Below are positions 1 to 7,045 of a DNA stretch of 23,199 nt, in pieces (position 1 is the first letter of the stretch; every line of letters begins with the position of its first letter). The notes beneath the pieces are model-generated. The model was not told the origin of the DNA. It searched no databases and saw only the letters and a program-made list of their open reading frames with translations. The stretch lies in the NCBI GenBank assembly GCA_029242825.1, contig JAQWTF010000086.1:1-23199 (forward strand), written 5' to 3'. This DNA is from MAG-120531 sp029242825 (GTDB taxonomy: Bacteria; Bacteroidota; Bacteroidia; Flavobacteriales; Flavobacteriaceae). The translations under genes and the position numbers were made by a program.

Positions 1-110
1 ACCCAGGCGTCTTTTGCGTTTACCTTGTCTAAACCCTTTTCAAGTTTATTTTCTGAGATAAAACCAGCTAAGGCATCTTTTAAAAGTTGGGGACTGTCTT
101 TCCTACTCAT
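1..110 (-). CDS. DUF721 (DciA-like) protein, N-terminal fragment
   Basis: Only the first 36 codons are in the window; the rest lies off the left edge. The reading is MSRKDSPQLLKDALAGFISE, followed by a segment with the pattern K-L-x-K-G-L-D-K-V and then K-D-A-W. This is the usual start of flavobacterial DUF721 proteins, a family related to DciA, which helps load the replicative helicase. The ATG (108-110) overlaps the stop of the upstream lipoprotein gene by 8 bases (ATGAGTAG), so the two are probably translationally coupled. The link to recF in the same operon fits a DNA replication or repair context, but the helicase-loader role is an inference from the family, and so short a fragment cannot show the full domain. 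Confidence 0.7.
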   Translation of the reverse strand, partial: MSRKDSPQLLKDALAGFISENKLEKGLDKVNAKDAW

Positions 111-525
111 CGCTTATATTAATGGGTTCATAACGTTTGTAGTAATATCGTACTTGACCTTGATCTTTAACAGCATATTCAAGGCTATCTAATTCCAGTA
201 GGCTAAGGGTACTGTTCATATCTCCCTCAAAATGCATTTCCCAGACCTCATTTTTTAAAAGGAGTTTAAATTGGGCTGCTTTGTTAGAGGTTTGGTATCG
301 GCCGTCTAGGCCTGGCTTCATTTTCTTTATATATCCCTTAAGTCCATCAATAGCAATGTAGTCTATAGTTGTATTTACAGTATATGGCTTGGTGGTTCCG
401 TCTTGGAAAACAACTTTTGTAATTTCCCAATAGCCTTCCAATTGGCTTATTTCGCCCTCTTTAATAGAGGATTTACAAGCTGTAATGACCGTTAAAAGTA
501 AGAAGAGATACAGTTGTTTTTGCAT
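103..525 (-). CDS. Small lipoprotein, lipocalin-like
   Basis: A 140-residue protein with a short hydrophobic signal (about residues 4-14) and a lipobox ending I-T-A-C, which puts the lipidated cysteine at residue 17. The mature part starts with a polar stretch and then the pattern L-E-G-Y-W-E-I-T-K-V, typical of small flavobacterial lipocalin-like lipoproteins, and is rich in alternating beta-type segments. It probably sits in the membrane facing the periplasm. No ligand can be predicted. It lies 17 bases downstream of recF and overlaps the DUF721 gene by 8 bases, so it is the middle gene of a recF operon. The lipoprotein call is strong; the lipocalin-like fold is only a family impression. 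Confidence 0.75.
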   Translation of the reverse strand: MQKQLYLFLLLTVITACKSSIKEGEISQLEGYWEITKVVFQDGTTKPYTVNTTIDYIAIDGLKGYIKKMKPGLDGRYQTSNKAAQFKLLLKNEVWEMHFEGDMNSTLSLLELDSLEYAVKDQGQVRYYYKRYEPINISDE

Positions 526-542
526 GGTTTAAAGGTAGTTAT

Positions 543-1625
543 TTATGCTAAAGAAATTAGTGCATAAGGGTGCTGAGTTGTTTTTAAAACTGCTTCAGTC
601 CGGTCTGCATGGGTGTCACTGATAAAAATTTGACCATAGGCTTGGTCATTTACTAGCCCCAATAATTGCGATACTCTTTGGGCGTCTAATTTGTCAAATA
701 TGTCGTCTAAGAGTAAAATGGGTGTGGTATTTGACTTTTCTTTTATAAAGTGAAATTGGGCGAGTTTTAAAGCGATTAAAAAAGATTTCTGTTGTCCCTG
801 ACTTCCGAATTTTTTTATAGGGTGTCCCTCTAATTCAAATTGTAGGTCGTCTTTGTGAATGCCTACGGAGGTGTATTGTAAGGCCCTGTCTCTAGAGAGA
901 TTTTGAACTAATAAAGCCTCTAAAGCCCCTTGGTCTAAATCACTTGAATACGAAATAGTTACTGATTCATTTCCCCCAGAAATTGCCTGGTGTTGGGATT
1001 GAAAAATCGGGATAAATTGTGTTAAAAACGCCTTTCTTTTTTCGTAAATTGGTTGGGCTAATTGGGACAATTGACTGTTGTAAACGCTTAGCGTTTCCAG
1101 GTCAAAAGTCTGGTTTGCGGCAAAGTATTTGAGCAGTGCGTTTCTTTGAGAAAGCACTTTCTGATAGTTTAATAGGCTGTTTAGATAGTTTTTGTCTGAT
1201 TGAGAAATAACTCCATCAATAAACTTTCTTCTGGTTTCGCTCCCTTCTGTAATAAGATCTCTGTCTGCTGGTGAAATCATGACTAATGGCATAAACCCTA
1301 TGTGGTCTGCGAGCTTTTCATAGACTTTTCCATTTCTCTTAACGACCTTTTTAGCCCCCTTTTTCATGCTGCAAATGAGCTTTTCAGATTTTTCTTCTTT
1401 CTCCAGAAGGGCATCTATGACAAAAAAGTCCTCTCCGTGTCTGATGTTTTGAGAACTGATGGGATTAAAGTAACTTTTACCAAATGACAAGTGGTAAATA
1501 GCATCTAAGACATTGGTTTTGCCAATGCCGTTGGCCCCAACAATGCAATTCATTTTAGGGTTAAAGGTGAAATCACGTTGGTTGAAATTCTTGTAGTTGA
1601 GTAAGGAAAGTTGTTTTAAAACCAT
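543..1625 (-). CDS. recF: DNA replication/repair protein RecF
   Basis: RecF binds single-strand gaps in DNA and, with RecO and RecR, helps load RecA for gap repair; it is an SMC-like ATPase. At 360 residues it has the normal family length. The Walker A motif GANGIGKT is at residues 30-37, close to the N-terminus as expected; the ABC-type signature FGSQGQQKS is at 273-281; and Walker B, LLLDD followed by IFDKLD, is at about 304-314. The ATG at 1623-1625 gives the canonical start (V-L-K-Q-L-S-L-L-N-Y-K-N-F). It is the first gene of a minus-strand operon with the lipoprotein and the DUF721 gene. A Bacteroidetes-type promoter can be seen about 50 bases upstream, divergent from that of the TPR gene. 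Confidence 0.97.
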   Translation of the reverse strand: MVLKQLSLLNYKNFNQRDFTFNPKMNCIVGANGIGKTNVLDAIYHLSFGKSYFNPISSQNIRHGEDFFVIDALLEKEEKSEKLICSMKKGAKKVVKRNGKVYEKLADHIGFMPLVMISPADRDLITEGSETRRKFIDGVISQSDKNYLNSLLNYQKVLSQRNALLKYFAANQTFDLETLSVYNSQLSQLAQPIYEKRKAFLTQFIPIFQSQHQAISGGNESVTISYSSDLDQGALEALLVQNLSRDRALQYTSVGIHKDDLQFELEGHPIKKFGSQGQQKSFLIALKLAQFHFIKEKSNTTPILLLDDIFDKLDAQRVSQLLGLVNDQAYGQIFISDTHADRTEAVLKTTQHPYALISLA

Positions 1626-1675
1626 TGAAAATGCTTAGCTGAATGGGGGCTTTAGGTAATTATGTGCAAATTATT

Positions 1676-1704
1676 CAAAAATAACGAATAAATAGGCTTT
1701 TCAA
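1676..1704 (-). promoter_or_regulatory. Candidate recF promoter, Bacteroidetes type
   Basis: Read on the minus strand, TTG (complement of 1702-1704) is followed after 18 bases by TATTTTTG (complement of 1676-1683). This matches the Bacteroidetes sigma-70 pattern TTG-N(17-23)-TAnnTTTG. The -7 box lies about 50 bases upstream of the recF ATG. It overlaps the candidate promoter for the divergent TPR gene. Confidence 0.5.
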
Positions 1705-1727
1705 TTTAGATAAAAACTTTATTTTTG
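1698..1727 (+). promoter_or_regulatory. Candidate promoter for TPR-ribH pair
   Basis: The -7 box TATTTTTG at 1720-1727 matches TAnnTTTG exactly. The -33 region (TTTTC at 1698-1702) is a poor match but has 17-base spacing. Transcription would begin a few bases before the ATG at 1746, leaving a very short leader. Confidence 0.45.
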
Positions 1728-1745
1728 CCCCACTAAATATAGATT

Positions 1746-2513
1746 ATGGCTACTTATAATAAGCGCGGATATAAAGGTAAAGATGTCAAAGAGACAGAAC
1801 AGTTACAAAACGAAAACAGTACAACAGCTGAGGTTTTCTCTAGCCTAGATGAAGGCGCTTCAAAAACAGAAGCTTGGGTAGCAGCGAATCAGACCTATAT
1901 TTTGGGAGTGATTGGTGCTGTTGCAGTAGCGGTTTTAGGATATTTAGGTTATGTGCAATTTGTACAGAAGCCTCAAGAGGCTACCGCAGCCAACGAATTA
2001 TTTTACCCACAACAATATTTTGATCAGGCTATTAACGCCACACAAGCAAAAGATTCTCTTTTCCAGTTGGCCTTAGATGGTGCAGAAGGTAAATACGGTC
2101 TTTTAGATATTACACAGGAATACGCAGGTACTAAAGCGGCTAATTTAGCCCATTACGCTGCAGGAATTTCTTTGTTAAACCTGCAAAAATACCCTGAAGC
2201 TATAGCTGAATTGGAGCAATTCTCATCAGATGACGCTGTACTTGGTGCATTGGCCAAAGGGGCTATTGGAGACGCTTTTATGCAGTTAGAGCAAACTTCA
2301 GAGGCACTTTCTTACTACCAAAGCGCTTTAGGACATAGTGACAATGAGTTCACCACACCTAAATTCTTACATAAAGCTGCTGTAGCTGCAGTGGCACTAG
2401 GTCAAAAAGAAAAGGCCGCTACGTTTATAGCCCAAATTAAAACAGATTTTCCAAATGCATTAGAAGCGGCAGGTGCAGACGCCTTGTTAGGACTAATGAA
2501 CGGAGACAAATAA
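1746..2513 (+). CDS. Tetratricopeptide-repeat membrane protein
   Basis: A 255-residue protein with a polar N-terminus, one transmembrane segment at about residues 50-72 (rich in V, A, G and L), then an alpha-helical C-terminal part. From about 130 to 235 it shows TPR-like spacing, with patterns such as A-x-Y-x-A-G-I-S-L-L and K-Y-P-E-A-I-A-E-L followed by further A/L/Y-rich helix pairs. The layout resembles YfgM-type tetratricopeptide proteins, anchored at the N-terminus with repeats outside the cytoplasm, where they act as protein-binding scaffolds. Topology and partner are inferred. Its stop overlaps the ribH ATG by one base (TAATG at 2511-2515), so the two genes are probably translated together, although no functional link with riboflavin synthesis is evident. 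Confidence 0.8.
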   Translation: MATYNKRGYKGKDVKETEQLQNENSTTAEVFSSLDEGASKTEAWVAANQTYILGVIGAVAVAVLGYLGYVQFVQKPQEATAANELFYPQQYFDQAINATQAKDSLFQLALDGAEGKYGLLDITQEYAGTKAANLAHYAAGISLLNLQKYPEAIAELEQFSSDDAVLGALAKGAIGDAFMQLEQTSEALSYYQSALGHSDNEFTTPKFLHKAAVAAVALGQKEKAATFIAQIKTDFPNALEAAGADALLGLMNGDK

Positions 2514-2992
2514 TGGCTACCGCGCTTAGCAATTTATCCGATTACAACGCAGAAGACGTTCCCAACGCCAATGGACTTAGAATTGGTTTGATAGTGTCTC
2601 AATGGAATAAGGAAATTACGCACTCCCTGTACAAAGGAGCAGTAGAAACCTTAATTTCCCATGGTGTTAAAGACCAAGACATTATTACATTCCATGTACC
2701 TGGAAGTTTTGAATTGCCTTTTGGCGCTTCTAAAATGATCGATAAACACGCCCCAGATGCAGTAATTGTGATTGGGAGTGTCATTCAAGGAGAAACCAAG
2801 CATTTTGATTTTGTTTGCCAGGCTACCGCTCAAGGGGTGATGGATTTAAATATTCAAACCCAAACGCCTGTTATTTTTTGTGTCTTAACAGACAATACTT
2901 TGCAGCAAGCACAGGACAGGTCAGGTGGGAAGCACGGCAATAAAGGGGTAGAAGCCGCTGTGGCTGCCATTCAAATGGCTACTTTATCTTAA
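2513..2992 (+). CDS. ribH: 6,7-dimethyl-8-ribityllumazine synthase
   Basis: Catalyses the penultimate step of riboflavin synthesis: condensation of 5-amino-6-ribitylamino-uracil with 3,4-dihydroxy-2-butanone 4-phosphate to form ribityllumazine in the cytoplasm. The 159 residues match the family length. Visible motifs: V-S-Q-W-N (residues 28-32) for pyrimidine binding, V-P-G-S-F-E-L-P (62-69), G-S-V-I-Q-G-E-T (88-95), the catalytic His in H-F-D-F-V (H97), and the phosphate-binding stretch D-R-S-G-G-K-H-G-N-K-G around R137. It starts in a TAATG overlap with the TPR gene. No other rib gene is in the window and no FMN riboswitch is apparent upstream, so it appears to be a stand-alone ribH. Confidence 0.97.
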   Translation: MATALSNLSDYNAEDVPNANGLRIGLIVSQWNKEITHSLYKGAVETLISHGVKDQDIITFHVPGSFELPFGASKMIDKHAPDAVIVIGSVIQGETKHFDFVCQATAQGVMDLNIQTQTPVIFCVLTDNTLQQAQDRSGGKHGNKGVEAAVAAIQMATLS

Positions 2993-3156
2993 GGGGGCTA
3001 ATTGTTTTTAACTACTTCAATGATGCGCTTTCTTATGAGTACTTGAAGCTTTTCGCGGCTGAAAGTAGTGTTTTTAAAGTCGGTTTAATCTTCTGACAAT
3101 ACCTGTATACTCCGTTTGTTGTTCCAAGAATTGTTAACAATTTTGCGACTTTTTAC

Positions 3157-3187
3157 TTAGTCTAGGGGCTATTTTTTCCTATTTTTG
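3157..3187 (+). promoter_or_regulatory. Candidate promoter of the mutL operon
   Basis: TATTTTTG at 3180-3187 is an exact TAnnTTTG box. TTAG at 3157-3160 is a weak -33 element with 19-base spacing. The ATG of the 98-residue gene follows 16 bases later. This sits at the end of the 211-base gap after ribH, the longest gene-free stretch in the window. That gap also holds the 10-base palindrome TTGTTAACAA at 3131-3140, about 17 bases before the -33 box, and otherwise nothing I recognise. Confidence 0.5.
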
Positions 3188-3203
3188 AAAGAAGCATGCC
3201 ATT

Positions 3204-3500
3204 ATGAAACTACCCACTTTATTTAAACAAAACAGCAATAAATCTTACGGTTATTCTCCGCGTTATTACAATGAGCGGAAGGAGCGTATAGAAAGGCTTA
3301 AAAGGGAAAAGGAAGCTTCTACAGCAGATCAGAGTCTCTTTAGAACCTCTGGACCTAAATCCTTTAGAGAAGACTGGCGTAGGCAAAAAAGTCAGGCGAT
3401 GGAAAAAAACAGAAGGATTCGTTTGGCAGTGATTTTTGTCTTTTTATTATTGGCCTTTTACACCGCCGTTCAAATGGGTGGATTAGATATTATATTATAA
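3204..3500 (+). CDS. Small single-pass membrane protein, function unknown
   Basis: A 98-residue protein with a long, very basic, arginine- and lysine-rich N-terminal part (about residues 1-72), including Y-S-P-R-Y-Y-N-E-R-K, then one transmembrane helix at about 73-90 and a very short tail. The positive charge suggests the N-terminal part is cytoplasmic. Similar flavobacterial proteins are, as I recall, often labelled 'riboflavin synthase subunit beta', but I see none of the lumazine synthase motifs here; that label probably arose from the adjacent ribH. It is the first gene of the mutL operon, with its own promoter, and its stop overlaps the mutL ATG (TAATG at 3498-3502). Function unknown; a membrane-anchored nucleic-acid or lipid-binding role is only a guess from the charge. 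Confidence 0.8.
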   Translation: MKLPTLFKQNSNKSYGYSPRYYNERKERIERLKREKEASTADQSLFRTSGPKSFREDWRRQKSQAMEKNRRIRLAVIFVFLLLAFYTAVQMGGLDIIL

Positions 3501-5422
3501 TGACCCAAATTATTAAGCGATTAGAGGCTCATGTGGCCAATCAAATTGCGGCTGGAGAAGTTGTTCAAAGACCTGCTTCATTGGTGAAGGAATTACTCGA
3601 AAATGCCGTAGACGCTGGAGCAACTGAAATTGCCCTTCATATTAAAGAAGGGGGTAAACTTTTGGTTCAAGTCATAGACAATGGAGAAGGAATGTCTGCT
3701 CAGGATGCTGAATTGTGTTTTGAACGTCATGCCACGTCTAAATTGCAAAAGGCAGAAGACTTGTTTAATATTCAAACTAAAGGATTTAGGGGAGAAGCTT
3801 TGGCTTCCATCGCTGCAATTGCTCAGCTGGTTATGAAAACTAGGACCCAGGAGATGGAATTGGGTAGGGAAATTCATATTGCTGCAGGTAAATTGGAAGA
3901 AAATAAAGAAGTGGTTACTCCTAAAGGAACCAGTTTTGCGGTTAATAATTTATTTTACAATATTCCCGCTAGGCGTAATTTCTTGAAATCTAAGCAAGTG
4001 GAACAACGGCATATTACCGATGAATTCCACAGATTGGCGCTGGTGCATCCTGGAATAAAATTTTCGTATTTTGCAGATGGCGCACCACTCTTTGTATTGC
4101 CTAGCACCAGTTTTAATCAAAGAATTGTTCAGATTTTTGGAAAAAAAATTCAAGATAAATTGGTTCCAGTTCAAGAGGAAACTCCCCAGCTAAAGATAAG
4201 TGGGTTCGTGCTCAAACCCGAATCTGCCAAAAAGAGTAAGGGTACGCAGTTTTTCTTTGTAAATCAAAGATTTATAAAGAGTAGTTCATTGCATTTTGCT
4301 GTGTTAAGCGCTTTTGAAGGCCTTATTGCTAATGGTGTACACCCAGGATATTTCCTGCAAATAGAGGTTGATCCTCAAACTATTGACATTAATATACACC
4401 CCACTAAAACTGAAATAAAATTTGAGGACGAACATACCTTGTTTGCCATTTTAAGATCTGCTATAAAGCATTCTTTGGGTCAATTTAATGTGGCTCCGGT
4501 CTTGGACTTTGAGAGAGACCCCAACTTGGACAATACATATGACTCGCTAAAAAAACCTGCACCCATTCCACATATTTCTGTAGACGCTTCTTTCAATCCT
4601 TTTGAGATTCAAGAGCAACCTACTTCCTTAAAGCAAAGCAGTCATAAATCACAAAGTTCGTTCGCAAGCAAAAGCCCCTTTTATCAAAAACCATCTTCAT
4701 GGGAATCCCTTTATTCCAATATTGCCCATGACAGTAATGAGATGAATATTTTAGAACCTTTTGACGCTTTTAATGAAGTGTCTCAAGGCTCAAATGATCT
4801 ATATGTAGAGGAATCACAGATGCAAGCAGGTTTTTTTGACGCTCAAATGCCGTCAAAATCTGCTCATAACTGCTTTCAATTAGGGAGAAAGTATCTAGTG
4901 AGTTCTACCAAATCTGGACTATTAGTGATTCATCAGTCAAGGGCACACCAAAGAGTCTTATACGAACGTTTTTTAACCAATTTCACCCACCAAGAAGCCG
5001 CCAGTCAACAGCTTTTATTTCCCAAAGAGCTTTCATTTAGCATACCTGAAATTATGCGCCTAAAGGAGTTAATGTCTTCACTGCATTCACTGGGTTTCAA
5101 TATGGAAATAAAAGACAATCAAACCCTGTCTATTAGTGGTATTCCCATAGTACTCCAGGAAAAAGATGTATCACAAGTCATTCAAGACTTTTTGAGCACC
5201 TATGAGGCAGGACATCTCGGAGACCATTTCTCACAAACAGATATATTGGCTAAGGCCTTAGCTAAAAGCATGGGCATAAAGACAGGCGACGTTTTGGAGT
5301 TGCCAGAGCAATTAAACCTTATAGATGAACTATTTGCTTGTAAAGAATTCTTGACTTCTCCTTTTGGAAAGTCCGTAATGACCAATTTGCAGCAAACAGA
5401 TCTAGATTTAAAATTTTTATAA
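3500..5422 (+). CDS. mutL: DNA mismatch repair protein MutL
   Basis: MutL is the ATP-driven clamp that links mismatch recognition by MutS to strand removal. The N-terminal GHKL ATPase is intact: K-E-L-L-E-N-A-V-D-A-G (E31 likely catalytic, N35 binds magnesium), D-N-G-E-G-M (D60), G-F-R-G-E-A-L-A-S-I (95-104), G-T-S-F-x-V-x-N-L-F-Y-N-I-P-A-R (143-158) and the conserved lysine in H-P-T-K-T-E (K303). A low-complexity linker follows (about 340-450), then the dimerisation domain. In endonuclease-type MutL the latter holds DQHA(x)2E(x)4E, ACxxA and CPHGRP. Here these read H-Q-S-R-A-H-Q-R-V-L-Y-E (478-489), A-K-A-L-A (584-588) and S-P-F-G-K (620-624), so most metal ligands are missing. At 640 residues the length is normal. 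It overlaps its neighbours on both sides by one base. Confidence 0.97.
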   Translation: MTQIIKRLEAHVANQIAAGEVVQRPASLVKELLENAVDAGATEIALHIKEGGKLLVQVIDNGEGMSAQDAELCFERHATSKLQKAEDLFNIQTKGFRGEALASIAAIAQLVMKTRTQEMELGREIHIAAGKLEENKEVVTPKGTSFAVNNLFYNIPARRNFLKSKQVEQRHITDEFHRLALVHPGIKFSYFADGAPLFVLPSTSFNQRIVQIFGKKIQDKLVPVQEETPQLKISGFVLKPESAKKSKGTQFFFVNQRFIKSSSLHFAVLSAFEGLIANGVHPGYFLQIEVDPQTIDINIHPTKTEIKFEDEHTLFAILRSAIKHSLGQFNVAPVLDFERDPNLDNTYDSLKKPAPIPHISVDASFNPFEIQEQPTSLKQSSHKSQSSFASKSPFYQKPSSWESLYSNIAHDSNEMNILEPFDAFNEVSQGSNDLYVEESQMQAGFFDAQMPSKSAHNCFQLGRKYLVSSTKSGLLVIHQSRAHQRVLYERFLTNFTHQEAASQQLLFPKELSFSIPEIMRLKELMSSLHSLGFNMEIKDNQTLSISGIPIVLQEKDVSQVIQDFLSTYEAGHLGDHFSQTDILAKALAKSMGIKTGDVLELPEQLNLIDELFACKEFLTSPFGKSVMTNLQQTDLDLKFL

Positions 5423-6165
5423 TGGGAAGGATTAGTGATACCGTAAAGCATTTAATTATAATTAATGTCATCTTTTTTATTGCCACTCAGTTGTATGGAG
5501 ATGTCTTATACCAATGGTTTTCTCTTTGGTATTTTGGGAATGACAACTTCTCTTTTTGGCAGGTGCTTACGCATATGTTTATGCATGGGGGTTTTATGCA
5601 TTTGTTTTTTAATATGTATGCACTTTGGGCTTTTGGTTCGCCTTTAGAGTTTAAATGGGGAAAACAGAAGTTTTTATTTTTTTATATTTCAGCAGGTATT
5701 GGAGCTACGCTAATACATTCTGGCGTTAATTATTTGTATTTACAGCAAGGATTAGACGCTTTAGCGGCCAATGGAATAGCTTCCGATTCCGTCATGGATG
5801 TTATACGTCAGGGGCAATACAGTCCGGCTTGGTATGATTATGCTTCTAGGGGAACAATAGATAATATGCTTGCTGCTTTCTCTACTCCTGCAGTAGGTGC
5901 ATCAGGGGCTATTTATGGAGTTCTTGTTGCTTTTGGTATGGCCTATCCTAATTCTGAGCTATTTTTAATGTTCATCCCTGTGCCCATAAAAGCCAAGTAT
6001 TTTATTCCTGTTTTAATTGGTCTAGATTTATTTTCTGGCGTAACGGGTTATAGTATTTTCGGTTCAGGTATTGCTCATTTCGCCCACGTTGGTGGGGCTA
6101 TATTTGGATTTATAATGGCCTGGTATTGGAAAAAGAACGAGTTTGATAACCACAGATGGAATTGA
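5422..6165 (+). CDS. Rhomboid family intramembrane serine protease (first copy)
   Basis: A 247-residue polytopic membrane protein with about six transmembrane segments. The rhomboid catalytic pair is visible: Ser161 in G-A-S-G-A-I-Y-G and His222 in H-F-A-H-V-G-G. The oxyanion-side motif H-G-G-F-M-H-L-F-F-N (55-64) is intact. Rhomboids cut transmembrane helices within the membrane; the substrate cannot be predicted. Between the motif at 55-64 and the active serine there is a long loop (about 105-155) with polar and aromatic residues, which is longer than in the second copy. The ATG overlaps the mutL stop by one base. A second, clearly different rhomboid starts one base after its stop. Confidence 0.92.
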   Translation: MGRISDTVKHLIIINVIFFIATQLYGDVLYQWFSLWYFGNDNFSFWQVLTHMFMHGGFMHLFFNMYALWAFGSPLEFKWGKQKFLFFYISAGIGATLIHSGVNYLYLQQGLDALAANGIASDSVMDVIRQGQYSPAWYDYASRGTIDNMLAAFSTPAVGASGAIYGVLVAFGMAYPNSELFLMFIPVPIKAKYFIPVLIGLDLFSGVTGYSIFGSGIAHFAHVGGAIFGFIMAWYWKKNEFDNHRWN

Positions 6166-6166
6166 T

Positions 6167-7036
6167 ATGTTAGGATCTAATTTTACCTATTGGTGGCAGC
6201 AAAGGGGCATTCATGAAAAGCTAGCATTGAGTTGTGTTGCTTTTTATTTGTTTCAAACACTCCTTCCGTTTTTATTTGATTTTTCTGCAGCTAACTTTTT
6301 GTACTGGTTTTCCCTTCCAAGTAGTTTTTGGGGAATTTTAGAAAAACCATGGACCTTGGTGTCTTATGCTTTTTTTCATGCCAGCTTTTCGCACCTATTT
6401 TTTAATATGATCATGCTCTATTTCGGTGGGCAGCTGTTTTTGAATCTTTTTAATGCCAAGCGTTTTTTAAACGTATACTTCCTAGGTTTAATTACAGGAG
6501 GTTTGGTCTTCTTGTTGAGTTATACCATTTTTCCCGTATTTAGTGGGAATGGAGCTAGTTTAATTGGAGCGTCTGCAGGAGTCACCGCTATTTTTATATT
6601 TATTTGTACTTATATGCCTTATCAGGAAGTAAGGGTGCTTTTCTTTAATGTAAAGCTTTGGCAGCTTGGGGTATTTTTTATTTTAACAGACCTTATTCAA
6701 ATTCCCAATGGTAATGCTGGAGGACACCTGGCTCATATTGGGGGTGGTATTCTAGGTTTTGTATATGCCAATAAGCTCAAAGAGGGTCAAGATATAGGAC
6801 GTTTTTTTGAATCTGTTCTCTCTTCATTATCCAAGCTGTTTACACGTACTAAATCACCCTTAAAGACGGCCTATAAAAATAATAAAAGTACGTCAAGTCA
6901 AGGAGTTACAACAGCTTACAAGGTACGAGAACAACAGAAAAAGATAGATGCTATTTTAGATAAGATCAGTCATTCGGGTTATGATTCACTGACAAAAGAG
7001 GAGAAAGATTATTTATTTAGCTCCGGAAAATCATAA
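6167..7036 (+). CDS. Rhomboid family protease with C-terminal DUF6576-like tail (second copy)
   Basis: I start it at the ATG at 6167, one base after the stop of the first rhomboid (TGATATG); the frame stays open upstream only to a TTG at 6143, inside the first rhomboid. From this ATG the protein has 289 residues. Ser136 in I-G-A-S-A-G-V and His190 in G-G-H-L-A-H-I-G-G form the rhomboid pair; H-A-S-F-S-H-L-F-F-N (71-80) is the oxyanion-side motif. After the membrane domain (to about 202) comes a cytosolic tail: a basic, serine/threonine-rich linker and then a compact helical end with D-A-I-L-D-K-I-S-x-x-G-Y-D-S-L-T-K-E-E-K (261-280), the pattern I associate with DUF6576. The tail is absent from the first copy, so the two probably differ in regulation or substrate. 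Confidence 0.9.
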   Translation: MLGSNFTYWWQQRGIHEKLALSCVAFYLFQTLLPFLFDFSAANFLYWFSLPSSFWGILEKPWTLVSYAFFHASFSHLFFNMIMLYFGGQLFLNLFNAKRFLNVYFLGLITGGLVFLLSYTIFPVFSGNGASLIGASAGVTAIFIFICTYMPYQEVRVLFFNVKLWQLGVFFILTDLIQIPNGNAGGHLAHIGGGILGFVYANKLKEGQDIGRFFESVLSSLSKLFTRTKSPLKTAYKNNKSTSSQGVTTAYKVREQQKKIDAILDKISHSGYDSLTKEEKDYLFSSGKS

Positions 7037-7045
7037 GTAATATTT

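Noticed and set aside
3003..3157. Short open frames on the minus strand of the ribH-mutL gap, one ending R-K-R-I-I-E-V-V-K-N-N and one of about 41 codons.
   Set aside because: No ATG start, stops in the way, no recognisable family, and they overlap one another in different frames; they look like chance frames.
3593..3877. Long minus-strand frames inside mutL and many others inside the large genes.
   Set aside because: They lie antisense to clear genes, have no recognisable domains and are shadow frames.
6143..6166. Upstream TTG start for the second rhomboid.
   Set aside because: It would overlap the first rhomboid and adds an unlikely leader; the ATG at 6167, one base after the stop, is the better start.
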